From NCBI RefSeq assembly GCF_904066215.1, contig NZ_LR880474.1:1054001-1118000 (forward strand): 64,000 bases of DNA. Direction: 5' to 3'. Source of the DNA: Microbacterium sp. Nx66 (lineage in GTDB: Bacteria; Actinomycetota; Actinomycetes; Actinomycetales; Microbacteriaceae). The notes under the pieces are model-generated. The model ran no database searches. It had not been told where the DNA came from and saw nothing but the letters and a program-made list of their open reading frames with translations. This document shows positions 8,200 through 15,818 of this stretch, one piece after another (within the stretch, counting starts at the first letter, position 1; each line of letters begins with the position of its first letter). Position numbers and translations under genes: made by a program.

Positions 8200-8236
8200 C
8201 ACCCCTTCCCCTCCTCCTCACCCTCGAGAGGCCCCC

Positions 8237-9178
8237 ATGCTCCTCTTCACGGCGAAGCGGGTGCTGTCCGGCATCCTCCTGCTCGTCGCGGTCTCGATCG
8301 GCACGTTCTTCCTCGCCCACCTCGCGATCAGCGACCCGACCGCCTCGCTCCTCGGCACGACCGCGAGTCCCGCGCAGCAGCAGGCCCTGGCGGCGAAGAT
8401 CGGACTCGACCGCCCCCTGATCGTCCAGTTCTGGGACTGGTTCTCCCACGCGGTCCTGCTCGACTTCGGCGTCTCGTGGCGCAACTTCCAGCCGGTCGGC
8501 GCGCAGCTCGCGGTGAAGGTCCCCGTCACTCTCTCCGTCGTGACCCTCGCGACCCTCATCACGGCGGTCATCGGCGTCGCCTTCGGCATGATCACCGGAC
8601 TCCGCCCCGGCACCTGGTTCGACCGCATCATCAAGGGGATCTCCGTCGTCCTCTTCGCACTTCCCGGGTTCTGGGTGAGCCTGGTCCTGGTGATGTGGCT
8701 GGCGGTGCAACTCAAGTGGTTCCCCGCCGTGGGCTACGTCCCGCCGACGCAGTCCGTCGAAGGCTGGCTGCGCTCGATCACGCTGCCGGCGATCTCCCTC
8801 GCCCTGGGCGGCATCGTCGCCGTGTCGGAGCAGCTGCGCAATGCCGTGATCGCCCAGAGCCGCCAGGACTGGGTGCGCACGCTCCGCAGCCGCGGCCTGT
8901 CCGCCGCCCGGGTGAACCTGCACATCCTCCGCAACGCCTCGCCCGCCGCGCTCACGGTGATCGCCCTGATGTTCGTGGGCCTGCTCTCCGGGGCGATCGT
9001 GGTGGAGCAGATCTTCAGCCTCCCCGGTCTGGGGCAGCTCACGAACCAGTCGTCGCAGAACGGCGACATCCCGATGCTGCTCGGGATCACGGTGGTCTCC
9101 ATCGTCTTCGTCGTCCTCATCAACCTCCTGCTCGACCTCGTGCTCGGCTGGATCAACCCGAAGGTGCGCGTCGCATGA
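8237..9178 (+). CDS. ABC importer permease (DppB-like)
   Basis: 313 residues with about six membrane helices; the first spans residues 9-30 (VLSGILLLVAVSIGTFFLAHL). The cytoplasmic EAA-type coupling region is visible around QSRQDWVRTLRSRGLSAARV, followed by LHILRNASPAAL as in DppB/OppB proteins. It forms the transmembrane channel with the DppC-like half encoded next. GAGAGG lies upstream of the ATG. Its TGA overlaps the next ATG by 4 bp, so translation is coupled. Confidence 0.92.
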   Translation: MLLFTAKRVLSGILLLVAVSIGTFFLAHLAISDPTASLLGTTASPAQQQALAAKIGLDRPLIVQFWDWFSHAVLLDFGVSWRNFQPVGAQLAVKVPVTLSVVTLATLITAVIGVAFGMITGLRPGTWFDRIIKGISVVLFALPGFWVSLVLVMWLAVQLKWFPAVGYVPPTQSVEGWLRSITLPAISLALGGIVAVSEQLRNAVIAQSRQDWVRTLRSRGLSAARVNLHILRNASPAALTVIALMFVGLLSGAIVVEQIFSLPGLGQLTNQSSQNGDIPMLLGITVVSIVFVVLINLLLDLVLGWINPKVRVA

Positions 9179-10971
9179 CCACGACAGACATCCGCGTCGC
9201 CTTCGACCGGGCCGCCCAGAAGCGCCGGTCGAGCCTGTTCCGACGCTTCCTCCGTCACCCCGGCGGCTACATCCCGCTCGCGATCTTCGTGCTCATCGTG
9301 CTCGTCGGTGTGTTCGCGCCGTTGCTGGCGCCGATGGACCCGAACCTCGTCGACCTCGCGGCGGCCAAGGCCCCGCCCTCGCCGGAGCACCTGCTCGGCG
9401 GCGACTCCACCGGCCGCGACATCCTCAGTCGCCTCATCTACGGGACGAGGACGACACTGTGGGGTGCGCTCATCACGATCGTCACGGCGCTCGTCGTCGG
9501 GGTCCCGTCGGGTGTCGCAGCCGGGTACTTCGGCGGCGTCTTCGACCGGGTCGCGACCTGGATCAGCGACGCCCTCCAGTCGATCCCCGGGATGATCATC
9601 CTCCTCGTGGTCGCCGCCGGCAGCCGCAACAACTTCGAGCTGCTGATGGTCACCGTCGGTGTCTTCATGGTGCCGGGGTACTTCCGCATCGCGCGGTCGC
9701 AGACGCTCGCCGTCCGCGGCGAGGCGTACATCGACGCCGCCCGCGTGTCGGGCCTGTCGGACGCGCGCATCATCTTCCGGCACGTCATCACGGCCGTCTA
9801 CCCGCCCGTCATCATCCAGACCGCACTCACGGCCGGCATCGCGATGGGCATGCAGGCGGGGCTCCAGTTCCTCGGCATCGGCGACTCGAACGTGCCGAGC
9901 TGGGGCGCGATGATGCTCGAGGGCTTCCGGCTCATGCTCACCTACCCCCTCATGCTCCTGTGGCCCTCCGCCGCGCTCGGTCTCACGATCGCCGTCCTCG
10001 CGATCATGGGCTCCACGCTCGCCGAGCTCGTGCAGGTGCGCACGCCGCGGGCGGCCCGACGGCGGCGGCGCGGTGTGCTCGAGACCGGCGACGAGGTCGC
10101 CGCGGCTCCCGCCACGGGCAGCGTCCGCCACGAGGCCCCGGCGTCGGCCCTCCGCGTCGAGAACCTGCACGTCGTCCACGCGACGCCGACGGGGGAGACC
10201 GAGGTCGTGCATGGCGTGACCCTCGATGTCGCGCCAGGCGAGGTCGTCGGGATCGTCGGCGAGTCCGGGTCGGGCAAGTCGCAGACAGTGTTCTCGGTGC
10301 TCGACCTGCTCCCCGCGACCGGCCGGGCGACCGCCGACGCGATCTGGGTCGGCGGCGCGGAGGTCACCCACGCGACGCCGAAGGAGCGCCAGGCCCTGCT
10401 CGGACGCACGATCGGGTACGTGCCGCAGGAGCCGATGAGCAACCTCGACCCCTCGTACACGATCGGGCATCAGCTCATCGAGCCGCTGCGCCGGACGCAC
10501 GGGCTCGCGAAGGCCGCCGCCCGGCAGCGCGCGCGGGAGGTGCTCCTGCGGGTCGGGCTGTCCGATCCCGATCGCGTGATGCGCAGCTACCCGCATCAGG
10601 TGTCCGGCGGCATGGCCCAGCGCGTGCTCATCGCCGGCGCGATCGCCGGTCGACCGTCGCTCCTCGTGGCGGACGAGCCCACCACCGCCCTCGACGTCAC
10701 CGTGCAGGCGGAGGTGCTCGAGCTGCTGCGGGAGTTGCAGGCGGAGTACGGCATGGCGCTGCTCATCGTGACGCACAACTTCGGCGTCGTCGCCGACATC
10801 TGCGACCGCGTGATCGTCATGCGCGGCGGCGACATCGTGGAGTCGGGGCCCGTGGACGACCTCTTCGCCGCGCCCACCCAGGAGTACACGCGCGAGCTCA
10901 TCGCCGCGTCGCTCGATGATGCCGAAGGGCGCGCCGCGCTCGACAGCCGCCGGACGGAGGTCCCCGCATGA
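9175..10971 (+). CDS. permease-ATPase fusion of the peptide-type ABC importer (DppC-DppD)
   Basis: 598 residues combining two subunits that are usually separate. Residues 1 to about 290 are a DppC-like permease with six helices, the LLGGDSTGRDILSRLIYGTR segment and coupling motif EAYIDAARVSGLSDARI. After an Arg- and Ala-rich linker (about 290-325) comes a DppD-like ATPase with Walker A GESGSGKS, signature VSGGMAQRV, Walker B LLVADEPT and the H-loop in LLIVTHNFGVV. Both domains look intact with no frameshift between them. The start overlaps the previous gene (ATGA) and the end overlaps the next ATPase gene. Together with the second ATPase it powers import of the bound ligand. Confidence 0.92.
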   Translation: MTTTDIRVAFDRAAQKRRSSLFRRFLRHPGGYIPLAIFVLIVLVGVFAPLLAPMDPNLVDLAAAKAPPSPEHLLGGDSTGRDILSRLIYGTRTTLWGALITIVTALVVGVPSGVAAGYFGGVFDRVATWISDALQSIPGMIILLVVAAGSRNNFELLMVTVGVFMVPGYFRIARSQTLAVRGEAYIDAARVSGLSDARIIFRHVITAVYPPVIIQTALTAGIAMGMQAGLQFLGIGDSNVPSWGAMMLEGFRLMLTYPLMLLWPSAALGLTIAVLAIMGSTLAELVQVRTPRAARRRRRGVLETGDEVAAAPATGSVRHEAPASALRVENLHVVHATPTGETEVVHGVTLDVAPGEVVGIVGESGSGKSQTVFSVLDLLPATGRATADAIWVGGAEVTHATPKERQALLGRTIGYVPQEPMSNLDPSYTIGHQLIEPLRRTHGLAKAAARQRAREVLLRVGLSDPDRVMRSYPHQVSGGMAQRVLIAGAIAGRPSLLVADEPTTALDVTVQAEVLELLRELQAEYGMALLIVTHNFGVVADICDRVIVMRGGDIVESGPVDDLFAAPTQEYTRELIAASLDDAEGRAALDSRRTEVPA

Positions 10972-11816
10972 ACGCCGCTCCGGTGAACCCCCTGCTGCAG
11001 GTCGACGACCTCGTGGTCGAGTACGGCCGCGGAAGACACGCCTTCCGCGCGCTGCACGGCGTCTCCCTCGACATCGCCTCCGGTGAATGCCTGGGCCTCG
11101 TCGGGGAGTCCGGATCCGGGAAGTCGACCCTCGGCAAGGCCATCCTCGGCCTCGCCCCGGTGACCGCGGGCCGCATCCGCTTCGACGGCCGGGACATCGG
11201 CGGCCTCGGCGGCAAGGCACGACGGGCACTCGCCGACGATGTGCAGGTCGTGTTCCAGGACCCGTACGGCTCCCTCAACCCGGCACTGACCATCGGCGAC
11301 ATCCTCGCCGAGCCGCTGCTGACGACGGGCATCGGAGCGAAGGCGGCCGACACGCGCGTGCGCGACATGCTCGACCGCGTGCGCCTGCCCTCCACGAGCA
11401 TGGACCGGTATCCGAGCGAGTTCTCCGGCGGGCAGCGGCAGCGCATCGCGATCGCCCGCGCCCTGGTCCGCGGACCCCGGCTGATCGTGTGCGACGAGCC
11501 GGTCAGCGCGCTCGACCTCACCACGCAGGCGACCATCCTCGACCTCTTCATCGAGTTGCAGCGCGACACCGGCGTGGCCTACCTGTTCGTCTCGCACGAC
11601 CTCGGCGTCGTCCGGCGGGTCTGTCACCGGGTCGCCGTGATGTACCGGGGCGAGATCGTGGAGATCGGCGACGGCGAGCAGGTCACCCGCACGCCGCGTC
11701 ACCCGTACGCCGAGCGCCTGCGGCTGGCCTCGCCCGTCGCGGACCCGGTGGCGCAGCGGGAACGCCGGGCGCAATGGCTCGCTCTGCGGGAGGTGCCCGA
11801 TGCGGCGGTACGGTAG
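10968..11816 (+). CDS. ABC importer ATP-binding subunit (DppF-like)
   Basis: 282 residues. Walker A GESGSGKST near residue 45, signature FSGGQRQRIAIARAL, Walker B RLIVCDEPVSALD, H-loop LFVSHDLGVV, and a C-terminal tail with RHPYAERL as in oligopeptide importer ATPases. It pairs with the ATPase half of the preceding fusion protein at the inner face of the membrane. The start codon overlaps the upstream stop by 4 bp. A short gap leads to the tetR gene, which is probably transcribed in the same unit. Confidence 0.93.
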   Translation: MNAAPVNPLLQVDDLVVEYGRGRHAFRALHGVSLDIASGECLGLVGESGSGKSTLGKAILGLAPVTAGRIRFDGRDIGGLGGKARRALADDVQVVFQDPYGSLNPALTIGDILAEPLLTTGIGAKAADTRVRDMLDRVRLPSTSMDRYPSEFSGGQRQRIAIARALVRGPRLIVCDEPVSALDLTTQATILDLFIELQRDTGVAYLFVSHDLGVVRRVCHRVAVMYRGEIVEIGDGEQVTRTPRHPYAERLRLASPVADPVAQRERRAQWLALREVPDAAVR

Positions 11817-11863
11817 CTCCAGGCCGGAACACGCCACACCCCGGACTCGGCCGGAAGGACGCC

Positions 11864-12451
11864 ATGCCGAAGATCATCGACCACGACCAGCGGCGACGGG
11901 ACATCGTCGAGGTGGCCAAGAGCATCATCCTGAAGGGTGGGTTCGAGGCGGCGACCATGCGCAGCATCGCCGCGGAGGCGGGCTTCGCGAACGGCGCGCT
12001 GAAGCACTACTTCCCCGGGAAGGAGAGCATCGTCGCGGCGACGTTCGAGACGATCCTGCAGCAGATGTCCGAGGGCGTGGAGGCCGCGGGGCAGGAACCG
12101 GTGGCGGCGGACGACGCGCTGCGGGGCTTCCTGCAGGCCACCGTGCCGCGCGACCCGGAGCAGATCGCCGCGGGCCGGGTGCTCCTGGCGCTCTGGGAGT
12201 ACGCGATGGCGAACGAGTCGCTGGCCGAGCTCTACCGCGGACACCTGGGTTCGTGGCGATCCTCGCTCATCGCGCGCATGGAGGCGGCCCGCGACGAGGG
12301 ATCGATCCGCGATCAGGACTACGGCCCGCTCGCCGACGAGTACATCTCCGCGGCGGTCGGGGCGACGGTCATCAACCTCATGTACCCGGACGGCGACCGC
12401 ATCGCCGACTACGAGAACTACATCGACCGGTTCCTCGCGCGGCTGCGCTGA
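11864..12451 (+). CDS. TetR-family transcriptional regulator
   Basis: 195 residues. The N-terminal HTH is at about residues 28-52 (EAATMRSIAAEAGFANGALKHYF), followed by the usual PGKESIVAATFETI helix; the C-terminal ligand domain is variable. The ATG at 11864 follows GGAAGGAC; upstream open frame belongs to the shadow of the ATPase gene. TetR proteins are dimeric repressors released by small ligands. Its place inside the importer operon and the related pseudo-palindromes at four promoters of the island make it the likely local regulator, sensing an imported compound or intermediate. Direct binding is inference. Confidence 0.9.
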   Translation: MPKIIDHDQRRRDIVEVAKSIILKGGFEAATMRSIAAEAGFANGALKHYFPGKESIVAATFETILQQMSEGVEAAGQEPVAADDALRGFLQATVPRDPEQIAAGRVLLALWEYAMANESLAELYRGHLGSWRSSLIARMEAARDEGSIRDQDYGPLADEYISAAVGATVINLMYPDGDRIADYENYIDRFLARLR

Positions 12452-12485
12452 GGGCGAGGGGCCGGTCCCGAGAGGACGGCCCGTC

Positions 12486-13160
12486 ATGACCCTTTCCCCC
12501 GAACGACCCGTGGTGTTCTTGCACGGCCTCGCCTCGCGCGGCACGCAGGACTGGCCGGAGAGCGAGTGGGCGGCGGTGCTCGGCGACCGGCCGCGCCGGG
12601 TCCTCGACCTGCCGGCGCACGGCGACGCCCCCGGGCTCGGAGTCGTGCCGACCTCCGCGGTGCTCGACGCGCTCGCCGCAGCGATCGGCCCGGACGAGGT
12701 CGACCTCGTCGGCTACTCGCTCGGTGCCCGGCTCGCGTGGGACCTCGCCCGGCACCCGGGTGTCGCGGTGCGGCGTCTCGTGCTCGGCGGCCTCAGTGCG
12801 GGGGAGCCCTTCACGCTCGTCGACCTCTCCGCCGCTCGGGCCGCGATCGCCGGCGGACCGGCTCCCGTCGATCCGCTGACCGGGATGATCGTGCACATGG
12901 TGAGCCTGCCCGGCAACCGCCCGGACGATCTGCTCGACCTCATCGAGGGGCTCGCGACCGAGCCGTTCTCGCCCGAGGCTGCTGCCCCGGCGATGCCCGT
13001 GCTGCTCCTGGGCGGTACCGATGACCCGATGGCCGCGGGCATCGACGAGCTCGCCGCGCGGCTGCCCGACGTCCGGGTGCGACGCGTCCCCGGGGATCAT
13101 CTCGCGGCGCTGCACACCGCCGCGTTCCGCGACGCTGTGCGCGGGTTCCTCGCGGACTGA
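12486..13160 (+). CDS. alpha/beta hydrolase
   Basis: 224 residues, small alpha/beta hydrolase of the esterase/thioesterase or C-C hydrolase type. VVFLHGLASRG near residues 9-19 provides the HG oxyanion region, GYSLGARLAWD holds the nucleophile Ser (near residue 78), GGTDDPMA the Asp and PGDHLAALH the His. It is 34 bp downstream of tetR on the same strand and probably in the same transcript. No signal peptide, so cytoplasmic. Related proteins include MenH-type enzymes, but the gene order here gives no menaquinone link; the role is more likely hydrolysis of the imported substrate. Confidence 0.85.
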   Translation: MTLSPERPVVFLHGLASRGTQDWPESEWAAVLGDRPRRVLDLPAHGDAPGLGVVPTSAVLDALAAAIGPDEVDLVGYSLGARLAWDLARHPGVAVRRLVLGGLSAGEPFTLVDLSAARAAIAGGPAPVDPLTGMIVHMVSLPGNRPDDLLDLIEGLATEPFSPEAAAPAMPVLLLGGTDDPMAAGIDELAARLPDVRVRRVPGDHLAALHTAAFRDAVRGFLAD

Positions 13161-13198
13161 CCCGCCCGATCGACGCCCGGCCCCCTCCTGTCCTTTAT

Positions 13199-13215
13199 TT
13201 CCAACGTTCGTAGAC
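13199..13215 (+). promoter_or_regulatory. proposed TetR operator and -10 of the methyltransferase-like gene
   Basis: TTCCAACGTTCGTAGAC overlaps a TAGACA -10-like element (13211-13216), with CTGTCC 17 bp upstream as a weak -35. This copy has a 6-nt centre instead of 5. It starts only 20 bp before the start codon's ribosome site. Confidence 0.65.
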
Positions 13216-13234
13216 ATATCGAAAGGCATCCGCC

Positions 13235-14224
13235 ATGACCGACACCCCCACTCCCGACGCCGCCCGCATCCTCGACATCGCCACCGGCTACATGGCCGCG
13301 AAGCAGCTCTTCCAGGCCAGCCGCATCGGTCTGTTCGCCGCCGTCGCCGCCGGCGCCGACACGGCTGCGGCGATCGCCGAGCGCTGCGGGGTGAGCGAGC
13401 GGATCGCCCGGCTGCTCGCCGACGCCCTCGCGGCGAAGGGTCTCCTCGTCCGCACCGAGGGGCGCTACGCGCTGGCCCCCGACGCGTCCGCCTACCTCAC
13501 CGGGGAGGACGCGGTGATCGATCTCGCCCCCTTCCTCACCTTCCTCGACGAGATCAGCTACCCGCACTGGCTGCAGTTCGCCCACACGGTCGACACCACC
13601 CAACCGGGCGACCTGCAGATGGACGACGCGCGGTGGGGGACGTTCATGGCCGGCGTCATGACGTACAACCGCCTGCACGCACAGGAGTTCGGCCGGCTCG
13701 TCGACCTCGCCGGCGCGACGAAGGCCCTCGACTTCGGTGGTCTGTCCGCCGAGTTCGCCCTCGCCGTCATGGCGCGCAACCCCGAGCTGCACACGACGTT
13801 CGTCTACGCCCCGGGATTCGAGGACGGCGTGGCCGAGGCGGTCGCAGCGGCGGGCGTCGCCGACCGGGCCGCCGTCGAGGTCGGGGACACGGCGACCACG
13901 GCTCCCGAGGGCGCGTACGACGCGGTGTTCGCCAACCACGTCATCCACCGGTTCTCCGCGGAGGAGAACGCGCAGATCTTCCGCCGACTCCGTGCGGCGG
14001 CGGCCGACGGGGCGACGCTGACGGTGCTCGACTTCTTCCTCGATGACGACGACGAGCAGCGCGCCCTGGATGCCCTGCACGCGGGGGAGTACCTCGTGAT
14101 CGACGGCACCGTGGTGTACCCCGAGTCCGAGGTTCGCGGTTGGCTGTCGGATGCCGGGTGGGCGGTGCGCGACACCGTCGCCCTGCCGGGGAGCCCGCGC
14201 GTGCTCCTGGCCACCGCGGTCTGA
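13235..14224 (+). CDS. O-methyltransferase-like protein with degenerate SAM motif
   Basis: 329 residues with the two-part plan of family-2 O-methyltransferases: an N-terminal winged-helix dimerisation domain (about 10-95, with AAAIAERCGVSERIARLLADA) and a C-terminal Rossmann domain. The SAM motif I that normally reads DxGGGxG is LDFGGLSAEF (165-174), losing one glycine, and the acidic residue that usually binds the ribose is not obvious in FVYAPGFED. It may therefore be a non-methylating relative (such as RdmB-type hydroxylases, which keep SAM only as a structural ligand) or an atypical methyltransferase. GAAAGG precedes the ATG. Single gene with its own operator-bearing promoter and a strong terminator. 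Confidence 0.8.
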   Translation: MTDTPTPDAARILDIATGYMAAKQLFQASRIGLFAAVAAGADTAAAIAERCGVSERIARLLADALAAKGLLVRTEGRYALAPDASAYLTGEDAVIDLAPFLTFLDEISYPHWLQFAHTVDTTQPGDLQMDDARWGTFMAGVMTYNRLHAQEFGRLVDLAGATKALDFGGLSAEFALAVMARNPELHTTFVYAPGFEDGVAEAVAAAGVADRAAVEVGDTATTAPEGAYDAVFANHVIHRFSAEENAQIFRRLRAAAADGATLTVLDFFLDDDDEQRALDALHAGEYLVIDGTVVYPESEVRGWLSDAGWAVRDTVALPGSPRVLLATAV

Positions 14225-14260
14225 CGACCGCGGTCCGAGACTGGTCCGAGGGGGATCAGA

Positions 14261-14296
14261 GGCGGGCGGCATGCGTGAACATGCCGCCCGCCGTTT
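14261..14296 (+). terminator. intrinsic terminator after methyltransferase-like gene
   Basis: Perfect 13-bp stem, GGCGGGCGGCATG with CATGCCGCCCGCC, 6-nt loop, then GTTTTC. It lies between convergent genes and could stop transcripts from both sides. Confidence 0.85.
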
Positions 14297-14310
14297 TCGT
14301 GGGTGGGTGG

Positions 14311-15654
14311 TCAGCCGCGCGCGAACACCGTGCGGCCGTCGACGATCGTGCGCTCGACCTGGAGGGCGGCGAACGGGCGCCCCGGGGTGCACGGATCCTC
14401 GTCGAGCACCGTGATGTCCGCGACCCTGCCGAGTTCGAGGGTTCCCTTCCAGGTCGCGGCACCGTCCTGGATCGCGGCGTCCGCCGTCATGGTGCGCAGC
14501 AGCCGGCGCCGAGTTGCGGCGTCGTCCGCCCGACCGTCGGCGGCGAGGAGGGCGAGGGAGGCGTCGAGGCTGGGGCGCCAGTCCGGCGTGGCGATCGGCG
14601 CGTCGCTGGTCAGCGTGGTCAGCGCCCCCGAGGAGAGCATCTCGGCCAGCGGCCAGGCGGCGGCGACGCGGGCTTCTCCGAGCTGCACGGCCGCCCAGGA
14701 GTGCGTGTGCGCGGCGATGAGGGGCTGCACGGCGAACCCGACGCCGAGACGCTCCGCGCGGCGGATCTGCGCCGGCGTCGCGAGGTCGCCGTGCACGACG
14801 TGGTGGGGTGCCGGCGGCGGGGGAGTCTCGCCGGCGCGTTCCAGTGCGGTGAGGAACTCTTCGATCGAGCGATCGCCGGTGGCGTGCACGGCGATCTGGA
14901 GTCCGCGACCGGCGGCCAGGGCGATCATCTGCTGGAAGGCGCTGAGCGGATCGGCGTCGCCGCGGGTGAGCAGGTGCCCGGTCGTCCCGTCGGGGTACGG
15001 GTCGGACGTCCATGCGGTGGCCATCGGCGGGATGCCGTCTGCGAAGATCTTCACGCCGGGGATCGCGAGCCAGCGCGGGTCGGTCGTCGGCGGCGGCACC
15101 GGGAGTCCGGCGGCGAAGTCCTTTAGGGAGCTCTCTCCGTCGATCGTCCCGAACAGGCGCAGCAGCGTGACGCGCGAGGTCTGGGCCCCCTCGCGGTGCA
15201 GCTCCACATACGACTCGAGCATGTCGGTGCCGAAGCAGCCGGTCTCCCCGTCGTCCTCCCCGGGGCCGATGCCCGGCTCCGTGTAGCTCGTGATGCCGAG
15301 CTCCGCGAGCAGAGCCCAGGCGCGGCGCAGGGCGCTGCGTCGCTCACCGGCCGTGGTCACGAGGCGGCCGGTCGGCTGCTCCTCGGGCGGGGTGTCGGAG
15401 AAGAAGAGGTGCGGCCAGCGTGCGCCCAGCCACGCGGCGTGGAGGTGCGCGTCGTTGAGGCCGGGGATCGCGGTGCGGCCGTCGAGCTGCACGATCTCGC
15501 GGGCTGGGAGGGCTTCGGCCGCGGCATCGGTGGCGACGATCATCCCGTCGCGGACGGCGATCGCGGTGGCGACGGAATCGGTGGCGTCGAAGGTGTGGAT
15601 GCGGCCACCGCGGAGGAGGAGGTCGGCGTCGTCGCCGAGGAGTGCGCTGCTCAT
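14311..15654 (-). CDS. amidohydrolase family protein (YtcJ-type)
   Basis: 447 residues. Composite-domain metal hydrolase: N-terminal beta segment DLLLRGGRIHTFD, metal motif DAHLHAAW (His70 and His72), later HATGDRS, HVVHGD and TSDAPIA metal/active-site stretches, and the closing beta domain GRVADITVLDEDP. Members hydrolyse amide, cyclic amide or related C-N bonds in the cytoplasm. The ATG at 15654 was preferred over an upstream start because a TACACT -10-like element lies 9 bp before it, giving a nearly leaderless mRNA. The proposed TetR operator overlaps that promoter. Faces the methyltransferase-like gene convergently. Confidence 0.88.
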   Translation of the reverse strand: MSSALLGDDADLLLRGGRIHTFDATDSVATAIAVRDGMIVATDAAAEALPAREIVQLDGRTAIPGLNDAHLHAAWLGARWPHLFFSDTPPEEQPTGRLVTTAGERRSALRRAWALLAELGITSYTEPGIGPGEDDGETGCFGTDMLESYVELHREGAQTSRVTLLRLFGTIDGESSLKDFAAGLPVPPPTTDPRWLAIPGVKIFADGIPPMATAWTSDPYPDGTTGHLLTRGDADPLSAFQQMIALAAGRGLQIAVHATGDRSIEEFLTALERAGETPPPPAPHHVVHGDLATPAQIRRAERLGVGFAVQPLIAAHTHSWAAVQLGEARVAAAWPLAEMLSSGALTTLTSDAPIATPDWRPSLDASLALLAADGRADDAATRRRLLRTMTADAAIQDGAATWKGTLELGRVADITVLDEDPCTPGRPFAALQVERTIVDGRTVFARG

Positions 15655-15656
15655 TA

Positions 15657-15672
15657 TTCCACCAGTGTAGAC
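15657..15672 (-). promoter_or_regulatory. proposed TetR operator at the amidohydrolase start
   Basis: TTCCACCAGTGTAGAC on the plus strand (read as GTCTACACTGGTGGAA by the amidohydrolase). It covers the TACACT -10 element and the few bases before the ATG, so binding would block initiation directly. It differs from the 6521 site only in the 5-nt centre. Confidence 0.65.
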
Positions 15673-15818
15673 GTAAAACTCGTGCACTCGGGATGTCCCG
15701 CGCCGACCGATTCGGCGCGCGGTTCCGCGGCTTGTACCCTGGAGTCATCCCCCGAACACCCCGGCAACCTCGCGCGCGCCGGCGACCTCGGCGCGCGCTC
15801 ACACATGCAAGGACGCAG

